Shown here: positions 1 to 10,325 of the stretch, one piece after another
How positions within the stretch are numbered: the stretch's first letter is position 1
Layout of the letters: each line of letters opens with the position of its first letter
NCBI RefSeq assembly: GCF_003026285.1
Contig: NZ_PYOD01000008.1
Coordinates: 62,001 to 126,000 of the forward strand
Reading direction: 5' to 3'
DNA from: Photobacterium profundum
GTDB taxonomy: Bacteria; Pseudomonadota; Gammaproteobacteria; Enterobacterales; Vibrionaceae
DNA: 64,000 nucleotides
Made by a program: the position numbers and the translations under genes
The notes under the pieces: model-generated
The model's database searches: none
Seen by the model: the letters and a program-made list of their open reading frames with translations, nothing else
Told to the model about the DNA's origin: nothing

Positions 1-2
1 AT

Positions 3-740
3 GATCCAATAAAAGAGCAAGAAGGGGATACACGACAATTTCATTCATTAGAGGCAATTCAAGCCCAATGTGATGTCATAACGCTGCATACCCCAATCAC
101 GAAAGATGGTGAATACCCAACCCATCATCTTATTAATGATGCTTTTCTTGACGCTTTGCAGCCTGATGCGATTTTGATCAATGCGGCACGTGGCCCCGTT
201 ACCGATAATCAAGCCCTCAAGAAAGCGCTTCAACTATCGAAATCTGGTTTAGGTAAAAAATTAACGGCGGTGTTAGATGTTTTTGAGTTTGAACCACAAG
301 TCGATTTAGAATTGTTACCTTTGTTAGCATTTGCAACACCACACATAGCGGGCTACGGTTTAGAAGGCAAAGCTCGTGGGACTACTATGGTGTTTAATAG
401 TTATTGTGCCTTTCTAAATATAGAGCAGGTGGTGGAAGCGTCTAGCTTATTGCCAATAGCCCCAGTGCCAAATGTATCGTTAAGCCGTAAGTGGGATGAT
501 GCGACGTTATTTAGCTTGATCCAGTTGATTTACGATATTCGAAAAGACGATGCCTTGTTTAGACGAAATATGTTAATGACAAAAGATAATGAAGCGCAAA
601 TGGCGATGGCGTTTGATCAGATGCGTAAAAATTACTGGGATCGACGTGAATATAGTGCGATTACAGTAACAGGTAAGGTCGGTTTTGGGGTAGAGTCGCT
701 GGCTAAATTAGGTTTTACAGTCGTAGAGGACATTCAATGA
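3..740 (+). CDS. pdxB: Erythronate-4-phosphate dehydrogenase, 3' part
   Basis: The gene enters from the left edge in frame 3, so its start and roughly the first third are missing; 245 residues are visible. PdxB oxidises 4-phosphoerythronate in the DXP-dependent pyridoxal phosphate pathway, in the cytoplasm. Visible D-2-hydroxyacid dehydrogenase marks are the NAARGPV segment carrying the conserved Arg, and ATPHIAGYG carrying the catalytic His. These are followed by the PdxB-specific C-terminal dimerisation region. The stop overlaps the next start by 4 bases (ATGA), so the two genes are probably translationally coupled. The pdxB-usg-truA-accD order is the same as in E. coli. Identification is firm. 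Confidence 0.95.
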   Translation, partial: DPIKEQEGDTRQFHSLEAIQAQCDVITLHTPITKDGEYPTHHLINDAFLDALQPDAILINAARGPVTDNQALKKALQLSKSGLGKKLTAVLDVFEFEPQVDLELLPLLAFATPHIAGYGLEGKARGTTMVFNSYCAFLNIEQVVEASSLLPIAPVPNVSLSRKWDDATLFSLIQLIYDIRKDDALFRRNMLMTKDNEAQMAMAFDQMRKNYWDRREYSAITVTGKVGFGVESLAKLGFTVVEDIQ

Positions 741-1750
741 GTCAGGAATTTGATATAGCAGTACTTGGCGCAACAGGCGCTGTCGGTGAAGCTATTGTTC
801 AGGTGTTAGAAGATCGCAATTTTCCTGTTCGTAATCTTTACCTGTTAGCAAGCGAAAATGGCGCAGGTAATGCGTTACGTTTTCATGGCAAATCAAAGTT
901 AGTGAAGAACGTTGACGATTTTGATTGGAGCCAAGTACAGATCGCATTTTTCTCTGCGGGTGAAGAAGCGTCTGAACATTGGGCGCCAATTGCGACTGAT
1001 CATGGCGTCATTGTAATTGATAACACCTCACTTTTCCGTTACGACCACGATGTACCACTTGTGATCCCAGAAGTTAATCCTCATGCGATTGCTGATTACC
1101 GTAACCGTAATATCATCGCGAACCCAAACTGTTCGACAATTCAAATGCTGGTGGCGCTTCAACCTATTCATGAGGCTTACGGTCTTGAGCGTATTAACGT
1201 TGCGACTTATCAATCGGTATCAGGTTCAGGTAAGAAAGGGATTGATGAGCTTGCTGGCCAAACGGCAAAATTGTTAAATGGCCTTGCAGCAGAAACGAAA
1301 GTATATGATAAGCAGATTGCATTTAACTGTTTGCCACATATCGATGAATTTATGGATAACGGCTATACCAAAGAAGAAATGAAAATGGTGTCGGAAACAC
1401 AGAAAATTTTGGGTGACGGCAATATCCGTGTTAACCCGACCTGTGTGCGTGTACCGGTTTTCTATGGTCATGCAGAAGCACTACATGTTGAAACAAGCCA
1501 ACCTGTAAACATCGATGAAGCAATCCGTTTATTAGACGATGCAGAAGGCATTGAAGTGTTCCATAATAACGATTATCCAACGCAGGTGAGTGATGCGACG
1601 GGTAAAGATCATGTAATGGTGTCGCGTATTCGTGAAGATATCAGCCACCCATGTGGTCTAAACATGTGGGTTGTTGCTGATAATGTCCGTAAGGGTGCTG
1701 CGACCAACAGCGTTCAAATCGCCGAACTACTGATTCGCGATTACATGTAA
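737..1750 (+). CDS. asd: Aspartate-semialdehyde dehydrogenase (Usg/Asd2 type)
   Basis: 337 residues. The N-terminal NAD(P) loop is GATGAVGE (11-18). The active-site Cys sits in NPNCST (C132), with Q159 (YQS), R238 and H245 in the GHAEALH segment. The catalytic set is therefore complete, so an active enzyme making aspartate semialdehyde for Lys, Met, Thr and cell-wall DAP is plausible. The position next to pdxB matches E. coli usg and the second ASADH isoform of Vibrio. Vibrios usually carry another asd elsewhere, so this may be the auxiliary copy. The start overlaps the end of pdxB by 4 bases. Confidence 0.9.
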   Translation: MSQEFDIAVLGATGAVGEAIVQVLEDRNFPVRNLYLLASENGAGNALRFHGKSKLVKNVDDFDWSQVQIAFFSAGEEASEHWAPIATDHGVIVIDNTSLFRYDHDVPLVIPEVNPHAIADYRNRNIIANPNCSTIQMLVALQPIHEAYGLERINVATYQSVSGSGKKGIDELAGQTAKLLNGLAAETKVYDKQIAFNCLPHIDEFMDNGYTKEEMKMVSETQKILGDGNIRVNPTCVRVPVFYGHAEALHVETSQPVNIDEAIRLLDDAEGIEVFHNNDYPTQVSDATGKDHVMVSRIREDISHPCGLNMWVVADNVRKGAATNSVQIAELLIRDYM

Positions 1751-1979
1751 ATAGAAATAGATGTGGGTAGCACGTGATGTGCTGCTCACAACTTCATTTT
1801 CATGATCTTTTAGGTAAAAGCGCTTTGACTGCCTTGACATTCGTTGTGTACAAGCAACAATCGTTAAAATCGACTTCAGTTATTTTTTGAAATGCCGATA
1901 GAAATTTGGATGAAAGCTTTTGCTTTAATTATTAGAAATAGCTTTCAATTTCATACCCTGCCAGAGAGGATAGCGGGCA

Positions 1980-4900
1980 GTGCCTAACCTACCTAAATTC
2001 GTAACACGTTTCATTTTACCGGTTGCCTTCGTAACAACAGTTTTTCAACTACCGGTGCAAGCGAATACCGTACGTATCATTGGCCCATCTGATGATGATC
2101 AGCCGTTTACTGTTTCTGATCGTTATCGTGATACTGGGGTGGCAAATAGCTATTCCTCGAATCAATCCGCGTCAGCGAATAACCTTTATGGCCCAACAAC
2201 AGCGAATGAGACGTTATGGGGAATAGCCTCTCGTTATCGTCCGAACAATTCAGTTTCTATTTACCAAGTAATTGGTGCTATTCATCGTGCAAACCCGCAA
2301 TCTTTTGAAAATAACAATATTCACGGGTTAGTGCCTGGTAGTCAGCTAAGCATGCCAACCATGGCGCAGATTCAGCGTGAAGACGTTGCAAGTGTTAAGC
2401 GTCGTTTAGAGGCAGATCAACGTCGCCAAACACGCTCAGTCTCGACAACGTCTAGAACCACTAAAGCGGTAAAATCGTCGACGCAATCAACGGATCAGGT
2501 TGTCGCAACACCAATAGAAAAACCTGAAAAAGCAAAAGTGGAATCGGTTACGCCACCGAAAGCCCGTTCTACATCGAAAACCAGTGCATCGCAAAAAAGC
2601 ACAACAGAACGGGCAGTGATACCTCCGAAACCTGAACCGACAGAGTTACAGGAACAGCTTGATGCCTCTGATGAACAGATGACTAAGCTGTTAGAAAGTA
2701 ATCATTTGCTTCGTGTGCGTTTATCTGAGATGCAATATGAAGTCTCGGCATTAAAAAGCCAAATCACTGACGATGAAGCATTACGTGGTGAAATTATTGG
2801 TTTCCTTGAGCAGCAAAAAGAACAGGCTCAAGTACAAACAACAGATACAGAACCATCATGGTTTGATCAATTTATTTCTAATCCTTGGATGTTAGCAGCT
2901 GCAGGGTTGATCCCAGGTGGTTTGATTGCGGGTGCAATAGCATTCTTTATATTACGTCGCCGTAAGGATGACGAAGATTCAGATATTAAATCATTAGAAA
3001 ATCAGGAAGGTAAAGAGTTACCTACTGCACCTACGCCATTAATGACAGAGGCAACAGACAGTGAATCTGATTTAATGTTAAGTGAAGATCAGGATATTGA
3101 TGATCTATTTGCTTCTGATGAGTCTTTGTTTGGTAACCCTGAAGAAAGTTTGTTTGATAATGATACCAATCCTGCATTCAGTGAAATGCTAGATGATACG
3201 ACAAGTTTAGATTTATCTTCTGAACTGGATGATGAGTTTGGTTTAGATCTTGATAGCAATAGTGGGCTTTCATCGCGAAGTATTTCCGTTAAAGGTGATG
3301 ATCAGGCAATTGGTCTTGAAGATATGGAGCGTGCTCTTGATCAAATGGAGCCATCTTCAGAGCTAAGTTCAGATGAAGCTCTTGCCGCAATGTGGGAGAA
3401 ATCACTGCAAGAGCAAGCGGATGATGAGCCTGATTTTGATTTATCTGATGATGCAGACAACGAATTTGATTCTGATTTGATGAGCAGTAATAGTATTGAG
3501 GATGGTTTATTAGATCAGTCGATTCTTGATGACCTATTAGCAGAAGTTGAAGCAGAAAATGAAAACGAAGATACAAAGAATAATACGACTGCGTTTTCAG
3601 AAACGCTAGAAGCGAATATAGAAGAAAGTGCAGCATCTAATGCTGAGCAAGTTGTCGATCAAAGTGAATTGGATGCCTTATTCGATTCGTTTGATAGTTC
3701 AGATACTGATTTGTCATCAATAAATGATAACAGTGATGAAGCAGAACAAGCTGCAGTTGATCAAGCGCTTGCTGACGCTGAAGCCATGTTTAACCCGGAA
3801 GTGGTTACTGAAAGTGACTATTTTTCAGCACAAGAAAGTGATGTAGTAAAAGAAAGCACAGCTAAACAGACTGATTTTGATTTGAACTCTGAAGCTGATG
3901 TCAGCGATGAACTGGTATTTGAAGAAGGAAGTACTGCATTACTTGATGACATTGTTGAAGATGATGAATTTAGCAGCGATATCGAAATTGAAGAAAATAG
4001 TACGGCATTACTCGACGAGTTGTTATCAGATGGCAGTACTGACGACGCAGAATTAACGTCAATAATTGAAATTGATGAAAATAGCACCGCCTTACTTGAT
4101 GAATTAATTGGTGATGCTGAAGTAGATGCAGATGATGATATCGACGCCAATTCTTTTTATGAAGAAGAGTTAGAAGATAATACTGAACTTGACCAGCTGA
4201 TCATCGATGAAAATAGCACGGACTTACTCGATGAAATCCTTGAACACAAAAATCACGTAGTAGATGCTGACGATAAGGTTGCCGCTGGTCATCTTACTGA
4301 GCCTAACTTGCTCGATGATAGTATTCAGGATGAATTCAGTGATCCTGAGTTTGAAAATGCATTATCAACACCTTTACAAGATCAGCAAGGTTTAGGCAAA
4401 GAAGAAGTAACCAATAAGCCTGATGCTGATTTTCCAGAATCAGAAGCTGCTGCATTTGACGCTATTTTGAATGAAGCTTTACAGTCTAATGATGTTAATA
4501 ATTCTGTCGATGAAATTGATGCTTTGATTGCTGATGTTGACAGTGAAATCAATGAAATAGATAAAAATAAAGATGAATCTGACGGTAATGATGTTGAAAC
4601 CATTGAGCGCAGTGTTACAGATTTACTTGAAGAGCTAGATGCCGCAGAAGCTCTTGTTGCTGAAAATGAAAGTGAAAGTAAAAGCGAAGAACATCCGATT
4701 GTCGATTTAGATGACTTTCCTATTTTTGATGAGGAAGCAGCATTATCTGAATTAGACGAAAGAGCACCAGCTAAAGATTCAAATCCGATTGGTTCTCAGA
4801 TAGGGGAATCGCTCTCTGTTGAGGAGTTACCTGAATTTGATGAAGATACCGCTTTTAATGATCCTGAAGCTGATGCGTTAGAAGATGATCTTTCATTATT

Positions 4901-6104
4901 ATCAGAAGATGATGAGCGCATTGCGCTCGATAACGTTGTTAGAAATTTGCAACAAGCGGTAGAAGCCTCTGAATCTTACGGTAATAACATTGCTCAACCG
5001 CCACGAGCTGAAGCATCCTTAGAGCATGAGCCAACATTTGAAGCTATTGATCCAACCACACTGCCTGAATTCAGTGAAGATGATGCATTACAAGCATCGC
5101 TTGAAGAACAGAATGAGCTTGAACAGTACGAGTTAGAACAAGGTCTTAAGGTTAAATCTCCCGTTACACAAACAGCTTCACAGAACGCAATTGATTCCCA
5201 AGTGAATGCACACGTTCCAGAACCTGTCGCAGATATGTTCGATGAAGATTTTGTTGACTCAGCAGGGTTAGACATGGAAGCGTTGCTTACTGAACCTGCA
5301 ACTATGTTTACAGAAACGGTGGGTGAACAAGTCATCGCTGAACAGCAAGTTGAAGATAAGGTACTGAGCCCATCAAAACCTAATATTGAACTTGATGACC
5401 CTATAGTGCCAGAGCATACCAAACAGGATGCAAAAGTCAGCGTTAATCAAGAAATTGAAGCAGCAGAACGTGATGGATTGTTATTTGATGAGCCGTTAGA
5501 TAATACAAAGCAAGATCTAGATTTGGATAGCTTTGATTTTATGAACAGTGACATGATCGAAGATGACTCTGATGATCTATTGCTACCAGAAGAAGACATT
5601 CCTGAAGAAGACATTGCCGTTTGGGCTGGATCAACACCTGAACCTGAATTGGAAAGTGAAGATTGGTCTGTTCAGCCCGAGATGCAGGTTGAAGATGTAA
5701 CGTCATTCGATCCTGAATCATTAATTGCAGAAAGCGAAGAACCTGCTTTAACGTTTGCTGAGCCCGCCAGTGTTTTACTGGATGAAGAAGAACCGCTTGC
5801 TTCACCTTACATCAGCATTGATGAGTTAATGAAAGAAGAAGAACTTACTAACTCTGTTGATTTAGATACTGAGCCACTAAATCTTGATGTGGGATTAGAT
5901 GAATTCCCTGATGTACTTGCTGGTATTGAATCTTACGATGTTGATAGTCATGGTGAATATTCAAGTAAATTGGATCTCGCAAAAGCCTATTTAGAAATGA
6001 ATGATGCTGAAGGTGCAATAGGTTTACTTGAAGAAGTTGCCCAAAAAGGTGACTCAGTAAGTCAGCGCGAAGCAGCGAATTTATTAACACAATACAAGCG
6101 TTAA
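1980..6104 (+). CDS. fimV: FimV-like polar hub protein, very large and acidic
   Basis: 1374 residues from a GTG start behind a clear AGAGAGGA ribosome site. Order: signal peptide (1-28, cut after PVQA), periplasmic FimV core with a LysM-like stretch (about 73-120), Ser/Thr/Lys-rich linker, short coiled coil (about 220-280), one membrane segment (about 301-325) stopped by RRRK, then about 1000 extremely Asp/Glu-rich cytoplasmic residues. It ends in the conserved FimV C-terminal TPR-like domain (about 1325-1374, SKLDLAKAYLEM). FimV/HubP proteins bind peptidoglycan and recruit polar proteins for type IV pili, chemotaxis and chromosome-origin anchoring. A motif ENSTALLDEL recurs four times at nt 3921-4240. 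The usg-fimV-truA context supports the call; HubP is the Vibrio name. Confidence 0.92.
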   Translation: MPNLPKFVTRFILPVAFVTTVFQLPVQANTVRIIGPSDDDQPFTVSDRYRDTGVANSYSSNQSASANNLYGPTTANETLWGIASRYRPNNSVSIYQVIGAIHRANPQSFENNNIHGLVPGSQLSMPTMAQIQREDVASVKRRLEADQRRQTRSVSTTSRTTKAVKSSTQSTDQVVATPIEKPEKAKVESVTPPKARSTSKTSASQKSTTERAVIPPKPEPTELQEQLDASDEQMTKLLESNHLLRVRLSEMQYEVSALKSQITDDEALRGEIIGFLEQQKEQAQVQTTDTEPSWFDQFISNPWMLAAAGLIPGGLIAGAIAFFILRRRKDDEDSDIKSLENQEGKELPTAPTPLMTEATDSESDLMLSEDQDIDDLFASDESLFGNPEESLFDNDTNPAFSEMLDDTTSLDLSSELDDEFGLDLDSNSGLSSRSISVKGDDQAIGLEDMERALDQMEPSSELSSDEALAAMWEKSLQEQADDEPDFDLSDDADNEFDSDLMSSNSIEDGLLDQSILDDLLAEVEAENENEDTKNNTTAFSETLEANIEESAASNAEQVVDQSELDALFDSFDSSDTDLSSINDNSDEAEQAAVDQALADAEAMFNPEVVTESDYFSAQESDVVKESTAKQTDFDLNSEADVSDELVFEEGSTALLDDIVEDDEFSSDIEIEENSTALLDELLSDGSTDDAELTSIIEIDENSTALLDELIGDAEVDADDDIDANSFYEEELEDNTELDQLIIDENSTDLLDEILEHKNHVVDADDKVAAGHLTEPNLLDDSIQDEFSDPEFENALSTPLQDQQGLGKEEVTNKPDADFPESEAAAFDAILNEALQSNDVNNSVDEIDALIADVDSEINEIDKNKDESDGNDVETIERSVTDLLEELDAAEALVAENESESKSEEHPIVDLDDFPIFDEEAALSELDERAPAKDSNPIGSQIGESLSVEELPEFDEDTAFNDPEADALEDDLSLLSEDDERIALDNVVRNLQQAVEASESYGNNIAQPPRAEASLEHEPTFEAIDPTTLPEFSEDDALQASLEEQNELEQYELEQGLKVKSPVTQTASQNAIDSQVNAHVPEPVADMFDEDFVDSAGLDMEALLTEPATMFTETVGEQVIAEQQVEDKVLSPSKPNIELDDPIVPEHTKQDAKVSVNQEIEAAERDGLLFDEPLDNTKQDLDLDSFDFMNSDMIEDDSDDLLLPEEDIPEEDIAVWAGSTPEPELESEDWSVQPEMQVEDVTSFDPESLIAESEEPALTFAEPASVLLDEEEPLASPYISIDELMKEEELTNSVDLDTEPLNLDVGLDEFPDVLAGIESYDVDSHGEYSSKLDLAKAYLEMNDAEGAIGLLEEVAQKGDSVSQREAANLLTQYKR

Positions 6105-6115
6105 CCCTTTAATAT

Positions 6116-6156
6116 CCCCTTAGGCGAGCTATCAGGCGCCTAAGGGGCTTCTTTTC
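6116..6156 (+). terminator. Rho-independent terminator after fimV
   Basis: A perfect 11-bp stem, CCCCTTAGGCG pairing with CGCCTAAGGGG, has a 10-base loop and is followed by a pyrimidine-rich tail. It begins 11 bases after the fimV stop. Confidence 0.85.
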
Positions 6157-6225
6157 CTACACTCTATTCCTTATAATCCCTTCCTTTGAAATTGGCCATG
6201 CGCCGCTCTGAGAACGAATTTAATT

Positions 6226-7011
6226 ATGCGAATAGCTTTAGGTATTGAGTATGACGGTGCAAAGTACTGTGGTTGGCAGCGTCAAGTCGATGTAGATAGC
6301 GTACAAGAACGCTTAGAAAAGGCGCTATCGCATATCGCAAATAAACCGATTGCCGTATTTTGTGCAGGGCGAACTGATACAGGCGTTCACGGTACGGGGC
6401 AAGTTGTTCACTTCGATGTTGATGTAGACCGTCAAATGGTTGCATGGACTATTGGGGTTAATGCACATTTACCTCGTGATATTTCAGTTCGCTGGGCAAC
6501 GCCAGTGAGTGATGATTTTCATGCCCGCTTTAGTGCAACAGCTCGTCGCTATCGTTATATCATCTATAATAATGCACTACGCCCTGCTATTTTTGGGATT
6601 GGTGTTAGCCATTACCACGGGCATTTAGATGAAAAGAAAATGCACGAAGCTGCACAGTACTTAGTTGGGGAGCATGATTTTACGTCAGTACGTGCGAGTC
6701 AGTGCCAATCTCGTAGCCCATGGCGTGCCATGAAACATGTAAATGTTAGCCGTCAGGGTGATTTCGTCATCATTGATATTAAAGCGAATGCGTTTGTCCA
6801 TCATATGGTACGTAATATTGCGGGTAGCTTAATTCGCGTTGGTCGTGGCCAAGAAACACCCGAATGGATGAAGTGGGTACTGGAACAAAAAGATCGCCGT
6901 GTGGCAGGTGAAACGGCAAAAGCCGCTGGATTATATTTGGTTGCCGTTGATTATCCTGAAGAGTTTGGTTTACCAAGTTCGCCATTAGGGCCTATTTTCC
7001 TGCCAGATTAA
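6226..7011 (+). CDS. truA: tRNA pseudouridine(38-40) synthase
   Basis: 261 residues starting [11 protein letters not shown], the usual TruA opening. The catalytic Asp is D51 in GRTDTGVHG. TruA isomerises U38, U39 and U40 in the anticodon stem-loop of many tRNAs. Further family marks are the RRYRYIIYN segment and the [11 protein letters not shown] segment near the C-terminus. Length is close to the family norm. It lies between the fimV terminator and accD; dedA, which sits between truA and accD in E. coli, is absent here. Weak upstream ribosome site; the start is chosen from the conserved N-terminus. Confidence 0.96.
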   Translation: MRIALGIEYDGAKYCGWQRQVDVDSVQERLEKALSHIANKPIAVFCAGRTDTGVHGTGQVVHFDVDVDRQMVAWTIGVNAHLPRDISVRWATPVSDDFHARFSATARRYRYIIYNNALRPAIFGIGVSHYHGHLDEKKMHEAAQYLVGEHDFTSVRASQCQSRSPWRAMKHVNVSRQGDFVIIDIKANAFVHHMVRNIAGSLIRVGRGQETPEWMKWVLEQKDRRVAGETAKAAGLYLVAVDYPEEFGLPSSPLGPIFLPD

Positions 7012-7164
7012 GCGTTTTTAGATGAATGTTATTACTGGATTACAGGTTAGCATCGTTCGTATAGTTGATAGAGCAGTATATGTTTTTTTGAATTAAGTAC
7101 TGTTTTTTTGGGAGCTCGCATAAGGTACAACCAGTTTTTTATCTACAGACTGGCAACTTTGTGC

Positions 7165-7228
7165 TTTAATTCCCCTCTTATAATTATTGAATTTGTATCC
7201 TCGGCGTAAAATAGGCGGGGGAATTAAA
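7165..7228 (+). repeat. Perfect 11-bp inverted repeat in the accD leader
   Basis: TTTAATTCCCC at 7165-7175 is mirrored by GGGGAATTAAA at 7218-7228, with 42 bases between. The right arm ends just before the accD ribosome site (AAAGG) and 13 bases before its ATG. In RNA the arms could close a long hairpin next to the initiation region; in DNA they could form a spaced operator. Function unknown. Confidence 0.6.
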
Positions 7229-7241
7229 TTAAAGGTCATTC

Positions 7242-8165
7242 ATGAGCTGGCTTGAAAAGATTCTAACTAAAAGCAATATTGTCTCTTCTCGTAAAGTGTC
7301 AATCCCTGAAGGGGTTTGGACTAAATGTACTTCGTGCGAGCAAGTGCTTTATCACGCCGATCTGGAACGTAACCTAGAAGTTTGTCCAAAGTGCGATCAT
7401 CACATGCGAATGAAAGCTCGTCGTCGTCTTGAAACGTTTCTTGATACGGAGAGTCAAGTGGAGTTGGCTGCAGATCTTGAGCCAAAAGACATATTAAAAT
7501 TCCGTGATTCTAAGAAATATAAAGATCGTATTTCTGCTGCTCAAAAATCAAGTGGCGAAAAAGACGCACTTATCGTTATGAAAGGAACATTGCTAGAGCA
7601 ACCGATTGTTGCTTGTGCATTTGAGTTCTCTTTCATGGGCGGCTCTATGGGCTCCGTTGTTGGTGCTAAGTTTGTTTGTGCTGTTAATGAAGCCATCGAA
7701 AGTAATTGTGCATTAGTGTGTTTTTCTGCCAGTGGCGGTGCACGCATGCAAGAAGCATTGACGTCACTGATGCAAATGGCGAAAACGAGTGCAGCATTAG
7801 AGCGTTTATCTGCAAAAGGTCTGCCTTTTATTTCAGTATTGACTGACCCAACAATGGGCGGCGTATCAGCTAGCCTTGCAATGTTAGGTGATATCAATAT
7901 CGGTGAGCCAAAAGCATTGATTGGTTTTGCTGGCCAACGTGTTATTGAGCAAACAGTACGTGAAAAGCTTCCTGAAGGTTTCCAGCGTAGTGAATTCCTG
8001 CTTGAACATGGTGCAATTGATATGATTGTTAACCGTCGTGAAATGCGTCAGCGTATTGGTGGTCTTGTTGCTAAAATGACCAACCATTCTTCACCTTTAG
8101 TTGTACCTATTGAACAACCTAAACTTGAAGAAAGTGCACCAGAGCAAACAAAAGAACAAGAATAA
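7242..8165 (+). CDS. accD: Acetyl-CoA carboxylase carboxyltransferase subunit beta
   Basis: 307 residues. The N-terminal zinc ribbon has C29, C32, C48 and C51 (CTSC...CPKC), and a carboxyltransferase/crotonase fold follows with the [10 protein letters not shown] and [10 protein letters not shown] segments that shape the active site. With AccA it transfers the carboxyl group from carboxybiotin to acetyl-CoA, the committed step of fatty-acid synthesis. The C-terminus ends in a low-complexity Glu/Gln tail. It is preceded by a leader with an inverted repeat and followed by its own terminator, so it may be a separate unit from folC. Confidence 0.97.
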   Translation: MSWLEKILTKSNIVSSRKVSIPEGVWTKCTSCEQVLYHADLERNLEVCPKCDHHMRMKARRRLETFLDTESQVELAADLEPKDILKFRDSKKYKDRISAAQKSSGEKDALIVMKGTLLEQPIVACAFEFSFMGGSMGSVVGAKFVCAVNEAIESNCALVCFSASGGARMQEALTSLMQMAKTSAALERLSAKGLPFISVLTDPTMGGVSASLAMLGDINIGEPKALIGFAGQRVIEQTVREKLPEGFQRSEFLLEHGAIDMIVNRREMRQRIGGLVAKMTNHSSPLVVPIEQPKLEESAPEQTKEQE

Positions 8166-8212
8166 GCCATTCGTTTATTATTATTGTTCGAAAATTGTTT
8201 AGAATTGAATAG

Positions 8213-8250
8213 AAAGCGCCTGTTGAATGTATTTAACAGGCGCTTTTTTA
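8213..8250 (+). terminator. Terminator after accD
   Basis: AAAGCGCCTGTT pairs with AACAGGCGCTTT around a 10-base loop and runs into a T tract. This is a textbook intrinsic terminator about 50 bases after the accD stop. Confidence 0.9.
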
Positions 8251-8378
8251 TATCAATAGTTTGAGGCCTTTTAACAAGAAAATGTTTTAAAATGCTAGCA
8301 GTAACAATTTATTAGTTTGTTTGGATTAATTTAACGACAGTTCAGTGTTAGATTAGACGCTCCAATGGGTATCAATAA

Positions 8379-9659
8379 GTGAATATATCACCAATGTCTG
8401 GATTGACTGCACCACATGCCACAGCCTCTTTGCCTTCATGGCTGACCTATTTAGAGAAACTTCATACCAGCGCGATTGATCTAGGGTTAGATCGTGCGTT
8501 TGCTGTCGCTCAAAAAGAGCAATTGATCAAACCAGCAGAACGCGTTATTACCGTTGCGGGAACGAACGGGAAAGGGTCTACCTGCGCTATTCTTGAAGCG
8601 ATATTGATTGATGCAGGCTACAAGGTAGGTGTTTACAGTTCACCTCACCTTATTCGTTACAACGAACGTGTTCGTATTAATGGACAAGAACTTGATGATA
8701 GTTACCACAGTGCTGCTTTCGCTCATATCGAACAAGCCCGTGGTGACATCAGTTTAAGCTTATTTGAATTTGGCACATTAGCCGCACTGCATTTATTTAA
8801 GCAGCAGCGTGTTGATGTAGTGATTCTAGAAGTTGGCTTAGGTGGACGACTAGATGCAACCAATATTGTTGATCACGATGTGTCTGTTATTACCAGCCTA
8901 GCGGTTGATCATGTTGATTGGCTTGGTGATGATATTGAAATTATTGGCTTTGAAAAGGCGGGTATTTTCCGTTCTGAAAAGCCGGCGATTTGTGGGCAGC
9001 CGAATCCTCCAGCAAGTGTGCCAGCTCACGCCGATGATATTGGGGCTGAGCTTTATCAGGTTGGCTACCAGTTTAGCTATGAGCAGCAAGGGGATACTTG
9101 GAGCTGGAATTGTGGGGCATTTGATTTAACAGATTTACCTATTCCCGCATTACCACTTCCCAATGCTGCGACAGCACTAATGGCACTGGGTACTGCTGAT
9201 CTTGAGATTAGCGATGAGAATATTGCAGCAGGCTTGGCTAAAGTATCGTTGCCCGGTCGTATGGAACGGGTGAATGAGTCACCACTCGTGTTGATGGATG
9301 TGGCACATAACCCTCATTCCGCTGAGTATTTTTCATCACAATTAACGCAGTTGAAAATACGTGAAAACAAAACGCGTATTCATGCGGTTGTGGCTATGTT
9401 GCATGATAAAGATATTGCCGCAACAATCGATGAGATGAAAGGGATTGTTGATACATGGTATCCCGCATCTTTAGAAGGTCCGCGTGCTGCTAAAGCAGAT
9501 GAAATTCTCAGCCATTTATCTGTCGATGTCGCAGGCTTTGCCTCTCCTGAGTTAGCATTTGACGCTGCGTTAACACAAGCTGCACCAGACGATGTGGTAA
9601 TCGTCTTTGGCTCGTTTTACACTGTCGGTCAAGTATCTAGTTATCTCTCTCATCGTTAG
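8379..9659 (+). CDS. folC: Bifunctional folylpolyglutamate/dihydrofolate synthase
   Basis: 426 residues from GTG 8379; an in-frame ATG at 8394 (MSGLTAP) is an equally likely start because neither has a strong ribosome site. The ATP loop is GTNGKGST (61-68), followed by SPHLIRYNERVRING, the Mur-ligase-type substrate region, and EVGLGGRLDATN. FolC adds glutamate to dihydropteroate and then extends folate glutamate tails, retaining folates in the cell. The C-terminal Rossmann-like domain holds DVAHNPHS. Its place between accD and dedD matches E. coli. Confidence 0.96.
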   Translation: MNISPMSGLTAPHATASLPSWLTYLEKLHTSAIDLGLDRAFAVAQKEQLIKPAERVITVAGTNGKGSTCAILEAILIDAGYKVGVYSSPHLIRYNERVRINGQELDDSYHSAAFAHIEQARGDISLSLFEFGTLAALHLFKQQRVDVVILEVGLGGRLDATNIVDHDVSVITSLAVDHVDWLGDDIEIIGFEKAGIFRSEKPAICGQPNPPASVPAHADDIGAELYQVGYQFSYEQQGDTWSWNCGAFDLTDLPIPALPLPNAATALMALGTADLEISDENIAAGLAKVSLPGRMERVNESPLVLMDVAHNPHSAEYFSSQLTQLKIRENKTRIHAVVAMLHDKDIAATIDEMKGIVDTWYPASLEGPRAAKADEILSHLSVDVAGFASPELAFDAALTQAAPDDVVIVFGSFYTVGQVSSYLSHR

Positions 9660-9737
9660 TTTCTTTGTGATTAATGAACAGAGACATTTTTCGCAGAAGA
9701 TTTTTTGCGATTAGTCCCAGAATAAACAGGAGTATAT

Positions 9738-10325
9738 GTGGCGAGTAAATTTCAAAATCGTCTTATTGGTACCATTGTTTTAGTTGCGATTGGTGTGATT
9801 TTTTTACCCGATTTATTTGATGGAAAAAAAGAGCATTACCAAGAGCAATTTGCCAGTATTCCTTTACAGCCTGAAATTGCTGATCAGGAGGAATACGCCG
9901 TTATTCCAGAACCTGAATTTGAAGACGTTATACTGCCGCAAGAGCCGGTATCTGCCGTTATAGGTGACGAAGGGTTTGAACTTACGTCTGATTCAAAAAT
10001 GGCTGCTGTGGTAAAAAGTGCTGAACCTTTAACTGTGAAACCGCAGCCCGTTAAGTCACCAAAGATAAACAATATAAACAGCGGTTGGGTAGTGCAGCTT
10101 GGTGTTTTCCGTAATTTTGAGAACGCGCATAAGCTGGTGGCTGATTTACGCAAAGCGGGATTTCAAGCGCATGTATTTCCTAAACAACCCAAATCAGGTG
10201 ACTTGGCAAGGGTGGTTGTTGGTCCAGATGTATCGAAAGATAAACTTTCTGACCAAGTTGTTCAATTGGAAAAATTAACCGGATTAAAAGGCCAGTTGGT
10301 CAGATTTAACCCACTAAATCCTTAG
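9738..10325 (+). CDS. dedD: DedD, SPOR-domain cell-division protein
   Basis: 195 residues from GTG 9738 behind CAGGAG. There is a short cytoplasmic N-terminus, one membrane anchor (about 9-26, IGTIVLVAIGVIFLPDLF), a Pro/Glu-rich periplasmic linker, and a C-terminal SPOR domain (about 116-193, WVVQLGVFRNFENAHKLV). SPOR domains bind denuded septal glycan, and DedD supports constriction together with FtsN. Length and position between folC and cvpA match E. coli. Its stop codon lies inside the PurR-like box that controls the next genes. Confidence 0.93.
   Translation: MASKFQNRLIGTIVLVAIGVIFLPDLFDGKKEHYQEQFASIPLQPEIADQEEYAVIPEPEFEDVILPQEPVSAVIGDEGFELTSDSKMAAVVKSAEPLTVKPQPVKSPKINNINSGWVVQLGVFRNFENAHKLVADLRKAGFQAHVFPKQPKSGDLARVVVGPDVSKDKLSDQVVQLEKLTGLKGQLVRFNPLNP

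Noticed and set aside
1764-1795. CRP-like GTGA...TCAC after asd
   Set aside because: The half-sites are eight bases apart instead of six, and the stretch reads better as a small imperfect hairpin GTAGCAC/GTGCTGC.
3289-5805. Several long antisense frames under fimV
   Set aside because: The Asp/Glu-rich codons of FimV read as Ser/Leu-rich open frames on the other strand; these are composition artefacts.
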